From: Aldrovandia affinis
Lineage: Eukaryota > Chordata > Actinopteri > Notacanthiformes > Halosauridae
Direction of reading: 5' to 3'
NCBI GenBank assembly: GCA_029706075.1
Contig: JAINUG010000138.1
Span: 1,674,001 to 1,738,000, forward strand
Length of the DNA stretch: 64,000 nucleotides
Part shown: piece after piece, positions 10,014 through 19,623 of the stretch
How the letters are laid out: each line of letters starts with the position of its first letter
Position numbering within the stretch: position 1 is the first letter of the stretch
Notes under the pieces: generated by a model
What the model was told of the DNA's origin: nothing
Seen by the model: only the letters and a program-made list of their open reading frames with translations
Database searches by the model: none
Position numbers and translations under genes: made by a program

Positions 10014-10424
10014 GTCCTAGACGACGGTACTACTCCAGGAATAGACGCAAAAAAGAAAAAAAGATGGTACATCTCCAGTCTCTATTTCATGCCATAAGTT
10101 TGCGTAGGCCCCTTGACTCTGTCGCTGTAGCACCCATGGTCGGCTCCAAATCCTTGATCTCCATGTTTTTTGCCTCTATAGGCATTTAATACAATTGCAA
10201 TAAGCAACTCGCTGTCACTGCCATCAGTGGCTAGTTTTAGAATGTTGCAGACCATGCATATTGGGATTCTACTGCAACCTTTCTCTGCAATGTTCTAAAA
10301 CGGTTTTGTCTCGCTGCAAACTGGCCTTATGGCAAGATGCACTGAAGCTGTTCTGACAGCTCATGGTGGCCCAACGCCCTATTTAAACATGTTGGTGTTT
10401 ACTTTACTTTGGCAGTTACCTGTA

Positions 10425-10928
10425 GATGTCAGGGTAATTGTTTTACCTTTTTTATTTGTTACATTCCCATAGTTTTGCCCACATTTATACTAAGACATGA
10501 AAGATCAAGACATTCCGATTTTTTTTTAATAGCTGAAGTTAATTGCAATGTTTCTGCAGTTTTACCATGCACATACACAACTGTATCATCTACAAACAAA
10601 CGCCATGCCAAACTTGTGGGAGATAATTTATATATAGGCTAAACAGTAGTGGGCCCATAACAGATCCTTGGGTTACCGTCATTATACATTTTCCAGATTA
10701 TGAGAGATTGTTATTGATTCTGACACACTGTACCCTATCAGCTAAATATGACCTCATCAACTTAATGGCATTGGAGGAAAAGTTAAATTGAGACAATTTT
10801 GAAAGAAGGGTATTGTGATTGACAGTGTGAAAATCTTTTCACAGCTCTAAGAAAATTCCAGGGAACATGGTTAGTACTTAAATGGGAAGTGAATTGCTCA
10901 ACAACTATCTTTTATGCAACTTTTATGC
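10425..10928 (-). pseudogene. LINE reverse transcriptase remnant, core part
   Basis: On the minus strand, with frameshifts, it reads FHTVNHNTLLSKLSQFNF (RT motif 'FDTVDH..LL'), then LADRVQCVRI, a decayed 'GVPQGSVLGPLLF' block, and FVDDTVVYVHGK, the catalytic Y/F-x-DD box. It then continues to a SINVGKT segment. The pattern fits the CR1/L2/Rex1/Jockey group of non-LTR elements. It is the downstream part of one LINE whose upstream parts continue at 12935-13101, 17964-18390 and 18390-18620 beyond later insertions. Confidence 0.75.
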
Positions 10929-11497
10929 AAAATTGTCACAGTTGTTCCCCAGATTCACCACCAGATGGCGGTGTTGCGCCTTTCCCTTGAGAGGTGCACA
11001 GCTGGTACGAATGTTCAATTATCTCCCTATTTAAACCGCACCTGGGTTTCTGATCGGGGTGAAATCGTAAGCCATCTTTACGATTTTTAGCCGGTAAGGT
11101 AGTGTGTCTTTTTCAAGATGCACACAAAGACTTCCTTTAGAAATGACCATTCCATTCTCCCCTTCTAAACGAAAGAAATTATTTAGTTGTTACCTACAAA
11201 TGTAGACCATGCTCTCTAATGGGAGTTTTCATGTGGTTGTTTTGTTCAGTTCGGTTCGACTGTTTACGGGTTACAACTTTTTCTTTGGCTCTCCTAGCCG
11301 TTTACGTTTTGGGGAAAACTCTGGGTCCTAACGAAATAACTTACTTAGTTTCCTTCAAATAGAAACCTTGTTCGCTAATAAGCGCTTTTCTTTTGGTTTC
11401 GTTTTGTCCAGCCGGTTCGACTGGTTCGTGGGTTACTTCTGGTTCTTTTGGCTAACTGCCTTTCACGTTTTGGACAGTCAGAGTTTTGGTTTAAGGT

Positions 11498-11811
11498 CGT
11501 TTCATAACTATTTAATTGTACCAACATTAGAAACTTTGCTCGTGGTTAGGAGCGTTTCGTTAAGTTTCTTTTGTTCAGTCGCTTAGGCTGTTTTCGGGTT
11601 ACAATATGGTTCTGGCGGCTCTCCTAGCCCCCCTGCGTTTTCAGACGCTCAGAACGTTTCATAACTATTTAATTGTACCTACATTAGAAACTTTGCTCGT
11701 GGTTAGGAGCGTTTTCGTTAAGTTTCTTTTGTTCAGTCGCTTAGGCTGTTTTCGGGTTAAAATATGGTTCTGGCGGCTCTCCTAGCCCCTCCGCATTTTC
11801 GGACACTCAGA
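11498..11811 (+). repeat. Tandem duplication, about 157-bp unit
   Basis: CGTTTCATAACTATTTAATT at 11498 recurs at 11655. It is followed in both units by the same TAGAAACTTTGCTCGTGGTT...TTGTTCAGTCGCTTAGGCTG text with few changes. Confidence 0.8.
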
Positions 11812-11830
11812 ACTTTTGGTATAGGTTTTA

Positions 11831-12050
11831 CCCTGTTGTTCTGCCGGTTCCCCCTAACCGTTTCGAGTTTTTGCGTACGTCAGATGTGGGTCAAGTTGTG
11901 CCCTGTTGTTCTGCCGGTCCCCCCTAACCGTTTCGAGTTTTTGCGGACGTCAGATGTGGGTCAAGTTGTGCCCTGTTGTTCTGCCGGTCCCCCCTAACCG
12001 TTTCGAGTTTTTGCGGACATCAGATGTGGGTCAAGTTGTGCCCTGTTGTT
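11831..12050 (+). repeat. 70-bp tandem repeat, three units plus partial
   Basis: CCCTGTTGTTCTG recurs at 11831, 11901, 11971 and 12041, exactly 70 bases apart. The internal text TAACCGTTTCGAGTTTTTGC is nearly unchanged, which suggests recent array expansion. Confidence 0.9.
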
Positions 12051-12098
12051 CTGTGGGCTCTCCTAGCTCTTCCGCGTTTTCGGACGCTCAGAACTTTT

Positions 12099-12790
12099 GG
12101 TTATGTCTGGTCATAATAAATTATTTACTTGTCACTTACAAATAGAAACCTTGCACGCTATTAAGCACTTTTCTTTTGGTTTCATTTTGTTCAGCCAGTT
12201 TGACTGTTTTGGGTTACCAGATTGTTCTGTTGGCTCTCCTAGCCTTTTCGCGTTTTCGGACGTTCAGAACTTTTGGGTCAGGTCTTAACATTCGGTTCGA
12301 CTGTTTTCGGGTGACAACCTTGTTCTGTTGGCTCTCCTAGCCTTTCACGTTTTCGGACGCACAGAACTTTTGGTTATGTCTGGTCATAATAAATTATTTT
12401 ACTTGTCACTTACAAATAGAAACCTTACTCGCTATTAAGCGCTTTTCAGTTGGTTTCGTTTTGTTCAGCCAGTTCGACTGTTTTGGGTTACCAGATTGTT
12501 CTGTTGGCTCTCCTAGCCTTTTCGCTGGACGTTCAGAACTTTTGGGTCAGGTCTTAACATTCGGTTCGACTGTTTTCGGGTGACAACCTTGTTCTGTTGG
12601 CTCTCCTAGCCTTTCACGTTTTCGGACGCACAGAACTTTTGGTTATGTCTGGTCATAATAAATTATTTTACTTGTCACTTACAAATAGAAACCTTACTCG
12701 CTATTAAGCGCTTTTCAGTTGGTTTCGTTTTGTTCAGCCAGTTCGACTGTTTTGGGTTACCAGATTGTTCTGTTGGCTCTCCTAGCCTTT
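12099..12790 (+). repeat. Tandem repeat, about 270-bp unit, 2.5 copies
   Basis: GGTTATGTCTGGTCATAATA occurs at about 12099, 12372 and 12641. Each unit carries the same order of sub-blocks (TTACAAATAGAAACCTT, GTTCAGCCAGTTCGACTG, TGTTGGCTCTCCTAGCC). Confidence 0.85.
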
Positions 12791-12934
12791 TCAGGATTTT
12801 CCGTTCCTCCCTGGTTATTATCTTCCCCAATTTCTCTGTTTTGCAGAGCTAGTGGTTAGACTGGTTCAGTCTAACTTTTTGATCCCCTAGGGTTTCTGCG
12901 AGTGGCGCCTATCACCACCGACCCTCACAAAAAT

Positions 12935-13101
12935 GACTAGCAATATGCTGGTTAGTGTTTAGTTACTGACTAACAACCGATCTCTAGGCTTGTAGCTTGC
13001 ATATAGGGGTAACAATTGCCAACTTCCATGCATTCAGAAATGTATCCTGCTTATGGATAAATTAATTTGATATGTTATAGGTGATGTAAGAATGTCTTTA
13101 A
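12935..13101 (-). pseudogene. LINE reverse transcriptase remnant, N-terminal part
   Basis: On the minus strand it reads AWKLAIVTPICK and, after frameshifts, a decayed 'NYRPISILP'-like block. These are the first RT motifs ('..WK.A.V.PI.K.GD...NYRPIS'). It belongs immediately upstream of the fragment at 10425-10928, the two being separated by the 2-kb LTR. Confidence 0.7.
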
Positions 13102-13111
13102 AATGTTTCTT

Positions 13112-13472
13112 TAGGGTGGCGGATAGCGTAGCCGTCTAACACACCAGTGCGCTGCCTGTCAGGGACGAGGTTTGAAACCAAAGTCTCTACCAGACTGGCC
13201 CTGGTCGTCAGCCCCGATCGGGGGCGGCATTTGGTTGTCCGCCCCAGGGGGGAGGGTGAGCCAGCTCGGGTTCGCGGTGAAGCATGTAAGAAGTCTTCCG
13301 AACATGGGTGGACCAATTCCGTTTCGAAGGAAGCAGAGTTAGCTGCCCACGGAGAATTAGCTTGCCTCGTAGAGACGAGTGGCAGACCCGTCTGGGGAGG
13401 GTAATTGAAATAAATAGAGGGTGCAGTGGGCTACTAAATTGGGAGAAAAACGGGAAAAAATCTAATAATAAT
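13112..13472 (+). mobile_element. tRNA-derived SINE (family S1), copy 1
   Basis: The tRNA-like head has an A-box region (TAGCGTAGCCGTCTAAC) and a B box (GGTTTGAAACC), followed by a GC-rich body and the tail AATAGAGGGTG..GGCTAC.AAATTGGGAG, then an A-rich and (AAT)n end. It is flanked by a perfect 10-bp duplication AATGTTTCTT (13102-13111, 13473-13482). Overlapping ORFs here are by-products. Confidence 0.9.
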
Positions 13473-13668
13473 AATGTTTCTTCAACAATGCAGTATCAGA
13501 GGTTTCGGGTAGCGTAATGGTCTAAGCATTCCCTTGGGAATTCAGGTTGCCTACTGCAGCCACTGTTTGAAACCCGACTGCGCCTGACCGGTCCTGGCGG
13601 CGGCACCCCAGGGGGAGGAGGGAGGGTGAGCCAGCACGAGATCGACAATAAGTGCTAATAATGTGCTC

Positions 13669-13853
13669 ATAATGCGCTTCCTGAACTATAAAGACAAAGA
13701 AATGGTGTCGAAAGCAGCCAGAGCTAAAGGAAAAGTATTGTTTGGCGATCGCGAGGTTAAGTTCTTTCAAGATGTCGCCAGGGAGACACACATCAAGAGA
13801 AAACGGCTCCGGATCACCCACGCCGGCCTACATCTGCTCCATCCAGCCAGCTA
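13669..13853 (+). pseudogene. L1 ORF1 C-terminal fragment
   Basis: It reads MRFLNYKDKEMVSKAARAKG...REVKFFQDVARE...KRKR. This is the C-terminal domain of L1 ORF1 RNA-binding proteins ('..FLNY.D.E.VL..AR..G.....G..V.FF.D.S....KR'). The fragment starts close to the insertion junction, so the upstream coiled coil and RRM are absent through 5' truncation. The ORF continues in frame to 13853. Confidence 0.75.
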
Positions 13854-14539
13854 ATGGAGCCGTATGAACTGGGCTGTTGACATCACGTTTTCAGGAACCG
13901 GCGACTGGAACACTCGTTCAGCTTTCTTCCTGAATATCCCGGAACTGACAAGGTATTTTCCGTGCGGACTGGCTTTGAAATGTATACTCCCTTTAGAATG
14001 CATAGCCAGGCTCTGTTGGCACCTCCTTCAGCCCGCAGCCCTAGTTCATGTTGTTCCTATCCAACTTGAGAAAAGTAGCGATAGTATCCTAAAGTAGCTA
14101 AATATCCTAATGCAACGTTACGAATTCAAATAATGAACAGACACTCCTGCTGAGAGCATTGGTCAAGTTGTGTTTCTAACTCCCACAAGGGCTATGCTGT
14201 CGGGACAATTAGAGAAGGATTGTGTTCATTTTATTTTATATTTCTGTGTTTTTCTTTCATCCACTACTGTTTGCCATAGTGCATGGGAGCGGCTATAGGA
14301 AGTAATATGCGTGTAAGCGAACTGCTCCTCTTCGTAGGATCAGTGAAGCACTATGTTGTGCTTTTTTTGGGGGAGGGGAGAACGTTGTCAGGTTCGGGGA
14401 GTCAGCGCAGGGGATGTTATCTCATCGCTTTTCGGAGTACAGTTTATTTTTTTCAGGTTTATTTTACATGCGTGTTGTGTTTTTTTTGTTTTGTTTTTTA
14501 CTGTGAGGTATTACGGAGCATAGAATACAGTAATTGTTA

Positions 14540-15885
14540 TGAATGGTGATTCAAATTTTTAAATTATATCCTGGAAAGTGAGAGGTTTAGGGAAATTGGT
14601 TCAATTAAAACAGGTCATGACAAGGATTAAACAATTAAAATCAACAATAATATTTTTACAAGAAAGCCATGTCTTACCAAAAGATATAATAAAAGTATGT
14701 AGGCGGTGGTCTGGCCAAGTGTTTTCTGCCACATTCTCCTCCAGTGCCAGGGGAGTCATAGTATAGATACATAATCTGTTCCTTTCCAACTTTCTAAGGT
14801 AGTACCAGACTCTGCTGGAAGGTATTTAATTATACAAGGCACTCTTCTAAATGAAAATATTACCATGGTCAATTTGTACGGGCCCAATGACGACTCCCCC
14901 AAGTTTTTTGAAAATGTATTCTTAACATTGCCCACTTTACCTGGTAAATTGCTAATAGCTGGAGACTTTAACTGTACAATTTCTCCAAAGCTAGATCGCT
15001 CATCAGGTACTGACACCTCACACTTATTTTATGAAAGAACTTAATTTATGTGATCCCTGGAGAAGATTGTACCCTAATAATAGAGAATACTCTTGCTGCT
15101 CAACTGTAACCAAAGGCCACTCGCGGATTGACTTTTTTCTGATCTCCAATGACCTTTTTCCCAGAGTAAAAGACTGTATCTATGACACCATCGTGATCTC
15201 AGACCACGGCCCAGTTTCTCTTACTTATAGTGACTCAAAGCTGGTGAAAGGGTCTCGGAAGTGGTGATTCCATCCAAAATGGCTACATGATCCTAGCTTC
15301 TTAGAATTAATGGGAATACATATAGATTTTTTCTTTGAAACAAATAAAGATGAGACTTTTGCCCTACGAGATGGGAGGCATTTAAAGCTTATATTCAAGG
15401 GCAAATTACTAGCTAGACTAGTTCAAAGACCAATACATTTAATTTAGAATGACAAGACTTGGACAAGAAAATCAAACAATTACAGAAGGAAGTTTATACT
15501 GACAAATCAAAAGCCCCTAATCAAGAACTACTAACCCTTAGAGCAAAATATAATGCACTAGAAAAAACTAGAAGGTTGCTTTCTTGGCAAATATAAAAGC
15601 TAGACTCCGAGAGAGCTATTAATAGTATCCAAATGCCAGATGGCAGTATATCCGTTGACCCTTTAGAAATCAATAACACCTTTGCATCTTTCAGACCCTG
15701 TATGAATCAGAATCTCCCGAGCTTAATCAGGACCAATCTCATTTCTTAAATGAGCTTCAAATCCCTTTACTATTAGAAGACACAATTCAACTAGATAGGC
15801 CACTTGAAGAATGTGAAATTTTAGAAGCCATATCAAATATGAAAGGGGGAAAATCTGCAGGACCTTACTTTACCTTCCATTCGAA
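14540..15885 (+). pseudogene. L1 ORF2 endonuclease domain and start of RT, broken
   Basis: Around 14570 it reads VRGLGKLVQLKQVMTRIKQL, then IIFLQESHVL, the APE-type endonuclease start ('SWNVRGL....K....L......I.FLQET'). Further on come NLYGPN, LIAGDFNC and, near 15200, ISDHGPVSL ('SDH' catalytic block). Several frameshifts and stops separate them. At 15835-15865 MKGGKSAGP (RT motif 'GKSPGPDG') is the last recognisable N-terminal RT sequence before the deletion. This resembles an active family only by homology and is not functional. Confidence 0.8.
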
Positions 15886-17000
15886 AGAAGGGGTCTACAA
15901 TTACCACATTTATTATGGTACTATTGGTCAGCCCAGTTGAGAGCGGCTTCATTATGGTTCTCTCCACACCTACACATATCCTGGGTAAATATAGAAACAT
16001 TGGATACAAACGGGCTTGGCTTAGATGCATACTTATACTCCGACTCAGTTAAAACTCTGAAGAAAAGTACTCTCAACCCCTTCGTCAGAAACACTCTGTT
16101 GGTTTGGCATGAGGCACAGCACACTCTAGGCGATGTTCCTCCTTTGTCTTGTTTCTCCCCTATTTGGGGTAACGCTAACTTTAGACCTACGAAAAATGAT
16201 TTGGGATTCAGACAGTGGTCACAAAAAGGTGTCAGTAAGATCAAATACTTTTATGATTTTGAGTACCCTCATGTCATTTAAGGAACTCCAGGGAAAATAT
16301 GGTGTCCCGCAGACCCATTTATTTAAATATGTGCAGCTACGCAGTTTCCTTGGCTCAAGTCAGAACCATTCATTAAATTGTCCTCCTCTCACAACTCTTG
16401 AACATTTTGCTATTAATCATCAAGATGAGAAAGGCCAGATCTCCCTGCTTTATAACAAGTTTTTAAGTAAATCCAAGGAGTCATCTGACTCTAAGAGAGC
16501 AGCATGGAGTGAAGACCTGCATGTTGAAATTTTGGACTGTGACTGGAAGCAAATTTGTGCTAAGGCCCAATCCCTTTCAATAAATACTAGACTTAAGTTG
16601 GCTCAATTTAACTGGATTATGAGAAGGTACATTACGCCGGTAAAGATGAATAAATTTAACCCAAACATCCCAGACATATGTTTAAAATGTCAAACTCATA
16701 AAGGTACGCTATTTCACTGCATCTGGGAATGTGAAGAATTGAAAATATTCTGGAAGAAAGTAATACAATTAATGTCCCAAATTACTTCTAAAATTATCCC
16801 CCTCTGTCCTAAACTCTGTATCTTGGGTCTTTACCCTGCTGAGTTATCTTTGAAAAGGCATGAAAAGAAAATGGTTGACCTCTGCTTAATTCAGGCAAAA
16901 TGCCTGATCGCCATTTATTGGAAAAACACGTAATGTCCTTCCATCAGCCATTGGCTTAAAGAATTGTCTTATTGTCTTGCATTGGAAAAATTAACATATA
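15886..17000 (+). pseudogene. L1 ORF2 C-terminal region
   Basis: It begins KGVYNYHIYYG / GLQLPHLLWYYWSAQLRA, depending on frame, the conserved block that follows the RT thumb in L1 ORF2 ('GGL.LP....YYWAAQL'). The longest intact frame is 16133-16933 (266 codons). It includes CLKCQTHKGTLFHCIWEC (about 16677-16730), the Cys/His-rich C-terminal motif of L1 ORF2. It is joined almost directly to the RT N-terminus, so fingers and palm, including the catalytic aspartates, are missing. Confidence 0.8.
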
Positions 17001-17768
17001 GTATGAAACATAAGCTCAATGAGTTTTACAAAATCTGGGGTTACATTTCCTTGAGGATGTGGATCTGCGGGACAGTCTGAACCCATAACATATGAAATGC
17101 ATATTTATTCTGCTTGGCGCTGCATGTCGGAACTTTCTGGGTTTTTGTGCTTTGGCGCCCCCCTGGTCGTGGTGATTGGTGAGCTGCATGACACTTCCCG
17201 GAGCCCTGTTCTTAGGGGCCTTGGGGGGCAACGAGTGCTGGCCAATAGAGGGAAGCGCCGGTGGTGCCTCATGCTTTGCTAAGGCCAATTCATAGGCTGG
17301 TGGCATAGGAAAGCGAATATTTAGCTGTATAGGGGTTCCGGCATGCAACTTTAACAGTATGACCATCCGGGTGGAGGCGACTTGTGATGTAACTTCCTAT
17401 GTATCTGAAATATGTCTGAAATTGCTTGATGTTGATGCTCTGTAATCCACAACCTCACTGTCTTCTATATGTCTGATGGAAAATATTGTGACTGTCTCTT
17501 ATCTTATTACTAATGCTGTTACTCAGTTTAATTTTTTTAAAAATATTTAATTTATTTATCCATTTATTTATTCATTTTCTCTCTTTTTTTCAGTACGAGA
17601 TGACAAGGGGGGAGGGGAGGGGGAGTGGGAGGGGGAGAGGATGGGTGGTATTCTCTCTGTGGGAGGGGGGGGGAGTATGGTAGGTGGAATATTCTAAACT
17701 GATTGTATGCTTGTACATTGTTACCTTGTTATACCTATGAAAATCCAATAAAAACATGCATTAAAAAA
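17001..17768 (+). other. L1 3' UTR with G-rich tract and poly(A) signal
   Basis: This is non-coding sequence after ORF2. At 17607-17675 several G runs (GGGGGGAGGGGAGGGGGAG, then GGGAGGGGGGGGGAG) could form a G-quadruplex on the coding strand. AATAAA lies at 17747-17752, and the A run at 17763-17770 overlaps the target duplication. Confidence 0.75.
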
Positions 17769-17963
17769 AAGTGCTAAGGTTGTCTCTAGAAAGTAAGTGT
17801 GCGAGTTTTTCTCGGAGGAGGCAGATCATTGCCGGCCTTGGGAAATTCGAGTTTGTGGGGGAGAGGGAATTGAAATAAATAGAGGGTATAATTGGCTACC
17901 AAATTTGGTGAAAAACAGGAAAAAATCTGAAACAAATAAAAAGGAATAAAAAATTCAGTATCA

Positions 17964-18389
17964 AAGCAAAACACATCTTAGCTTTAGCATTTTAGAAGAG
18001 CTTAATAGATTATACACCTTATCCTCTGTAGTTTGTGATCAATTAAAAACTTGAGAGAATCGTGACATGGTAATATTACATTTTCTCATTTTGAAATTTT
18101 GACTTAACTCTTGTACAGAATCCAGAAAGAAATTATGAAAAGTTTAGCCAATTGAATAGTTATCCTGAAGTCTTTTTTTTTCATTAACTGCCATGTGTCA
18201 TTTCGACAAGGAAGATTGTGTTTTAGATTTAGTATTACACTTCCCTGTGAAGAGATATTGCAAGCATATTACAGTAATTGTTTAGGTCATTTGAGGACAG
18301 AAGAATATCCCATTTTAATTTGGCTTAATTAATTTTACCAATACACTAGGGGAATTTCACTCTTGCATTAATTTTGTTCACTTCACACT
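17964..18389 (-). other. Decayed LINE body, no readable ORF
   Basis: This lies between the LINE endonuclease remnant and the SINE insertions and should be the middle of the same minus-strand LINE. I could not read a continuous protein in it. The assignment rests on position. Confidence 0.4.
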
Positions 18390-18620
18390 TTTAATCCCAT
18401 CCTTCACATACATCGGCATCCAAACCTCCCTCCCACGAGTTATATCATGTCTAAAAACGTTGTATCCAGGTACTATGTAAACACTAACAGGAGTTGTCTT
18501 GTTTAACCAAGTCTCACATAGACACAGGAGAATCTAGATTAGGGTCTAAGAGAAGTATTTCCAATTGTTCACTTTTAGGAGAGACACTTCTGATATCCAA
18601 ATGCCCACACAAAAATCAGC
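18390..18620 (-). pseudogene. LINE endonuclease remnant
   Basis: On the minus strand one frame reads CETWLNKTTPVSVYIVPGY, then NVFRHDITRGR and, after a frameshift, a MYVKDGIKS-like segment. This is the APE-type endonuclease of CR1/L2/Rex1-group LINEs ('..ETWL......V.IPGY...R.DR..RGRGGGVAIYVKD'). The Glu of ETWL corresponds to a catalytic metal ligand. It is the upstream part of the LINE whose RT lies at 12935-13101 and 10425-10928. Confidence 0.7.
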
Positions 18621-19117
18621 TGGGTTTAAATTTTGGGTCCGACAGGATCTTACGATGGTTAACCATTTGAAAGGTTTCACTGTTTCTTAACTGCTGGGTT
18701 ACTGCAATATAAGTCGTTGTCTGAACTATCATGGATGAATTGCCATTTAGTCCTACATCTCATTTAATGATGGTTTTTTTCATTCTCAGATTTTTCATTA
18801 AATAAACTATATTTCTATATACTTCTATTTCTTTATAATAAACTTGTTTGCACTTGGCTTGACACTAGCCTGATTTGTACTGCTGATAAGTTGATTTCTC
18901 ATAACATGTTGACACATTTTATTGAAATAAAATGAATCACCAAAGGAAATGTAAAGTGAATAAGAAAAAAGGCAAAGCATAAAATAACAGGTACATGGAA
19001 TGGAAGAAAAGGCAAGCAAATAAATGTCTTATTGTCATAACTCACTTAGTAAGATTTTGCTTTGGAAAAAGAACATATCTTAAACAAATTACATATCTTA
19101 AAAATAGCAATACTGTA
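18621..19117. other. No gene seen
   Basis: This is AT-rich sequence without readable coding or repeat termini. Its first part may be more of the decayed LINE. Confidence 0.35.
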
Positions 19118-19313
19118 TCACTGCTGCTGCTGCTGCTAATACTACTACTACTACTACTACCACTGCTACCACTATTACTCCTACTAAAGCTACTACTACC
19201 ATTACCAATTTTCCTACTGCTACTACTGCTGTGCTACTTCAAATACTAAGTTTACTGTTACTACCACCACCACTACTACTACTGCTACTACTATCACTGC
19301 TGCTGCTACAACT
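19118..19313. repeat. Imperfect trinucleotide repeat (CTA/CTG/CCA)
   Basis: About 190 bp is dominated by ACT/CTG/CCA triplets. Its poly-leucine ORFs (18995-19249, 19231-19446) are translations of this repeat and not genes. Confidence 0.9.
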
Positions 19314-19623
19314 AACAATGATCATTATCCCACACATGATAGAGAGTCTAAGCAGAACAAAACAGCAATTAAAGCAACCATTAATAAATCTCCTTCATCT
19401 GAGCAAGATAGCCTCTGGACATGAAACATTTCATAAATTTCCCTGATTGTTTAGCATGGCCATTGTCAAAGAGGGGAAAGAAAGTTTTTTGGATGAAATT
19501 TAATAAGGCCCACTGGTGAAGCTTTGATCTTTTTATAATATTGTCTGGCTCTTCCCAGAACATTTTGTCCAAAGATGGATAGGACCTGATCCTCACTGAG
19601 GACATAAAAAACATAGAGACATA
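19314..19623. other. No gene seen
   Basis: This is unique-looking sequence between the triplet repeat and Tc1 copy E. It has a 94-codon minus-strand ORF without motifs. Confidence 0.35.

Larger units (their letters stand above)
9345..10327. mobile_element. DNA transposon with GGCCAGTTT ends (PIF/Harbinger-like?)
   Basis: The left end AGGCCAGTTTACATC...GAGACTAAACC.TTTTAG and the right end (inverted) AGGCCAGTTTGCAGCGAGAC form about 35-bp imperfect inverted termini. TAT occurs on both sides (9342-9344, 10328-10330). A 3-bp duplication would fit PIF/Harbinger, but TAT is not the usual TWA and no transposase is present, so the class is a guess. It contains a hAT-Charlie-like fragment. Confidence 0.55.
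8705..10422 (+). mobile_element. Tc1 transposon C, 5'-truncated and multiply interrupted
   Basis: Plus-strand transposase remnants occupy 8705-9125, and the right terminus is preserved at 10331-10422. That right part runs from GGCAAGATGCACTGAAGCTG to TTTGGCAGTTACCTG followed by TA. Between them lie a palindromic hAT MITE (9134-9338) and another DNA element (9345-10327). The same terminus type (CAGGTAACTGCCAAAATAAAG read inward) occurs at 49040. The left terminus is lost. Confidence 0.75.
10934..12929 (+). mobile_element. Giant solo LTR (about 2 kb) with internal tandem arrays
   Basis: The unit starts TGTCACAGTTGTTCCCC and ends CGACCCTCACA. It is flanked by a perfect 5-bp duplication AAAAT (10929-10933, 12930-12934), as expected for LTR-retrotransposon integration. 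A TATTTAAA box at 11029-11036 follows a GC-richer upstream part. The body is filled with tandem repeats of 70, about 157 and about 270 bp that share the core CTCTCCTAGCC...GTTTTCGGACG.TCAGAAC. No gag, pol or primer-binding site adjoins it. It interrupts an older LINE. The family is not recognised, and the LTR is unusually long because of the arrays. Confidence 0.75.
13659..17768 (+). mobile_element. L1-type LINE, 5'-truncated, with internal deletion
   Basis: The 4110-bp insertion is bounded by a perfect 9-bp duplication AAGTGCTAA (13650-13658, 17769-17777) and ends in AATAAA (17747-17752) plus an A run. From 5' to 3' it holds the C-terminal part of ORF1, a spacer, ORF2 endonuclease remnants, an abrupt loss of the RT core, the ORF2 C-terminus, and a 3' UTR with a G-rich tract. 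It is fish L1/Tx1-like by protein resemblance and cannot retrotranspose autonomously. Confidence 0.9.
13499..17951 (+). mobile_element. SINE (family S1), copy 2, split by an L1 insertion
   Basis: The head (GGGTAGCGTAATGGTCTAAG; B box GTTTGAAACCC) occupies 13499-13658. The tail (GAAATAAATAGAGGGTATAA...) resumes at 17778-17951. The outer flanks AATGCAGTATCA (13487-13498) and AATTCAGTATCA (17952-17963) form a 12-bp duplication with one mismatch. The two halves join into a normal S1 element once the LINE at 13659-17768 is removed. Confidence 0.85.

Noticed and set aside
11831..12050. Regular 70-bp repeats considered as CRISPR-like
   Set aside because: The repeats are contiguous with no unique spacers, and the setting is a vertebrate LTR. 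It is a simple tandem array.
13147..13404. 85-codon ORF overlapping another on the opposite strand
   Set aside because: It is entirely inside a tRNA-derived SINE.
16133..16933. 266-codon ORF as a host gene
   Set aside because: It is the C-terminus of L1 ORF2, including its Cys/His motif, within a LINE bounded by target duplications.
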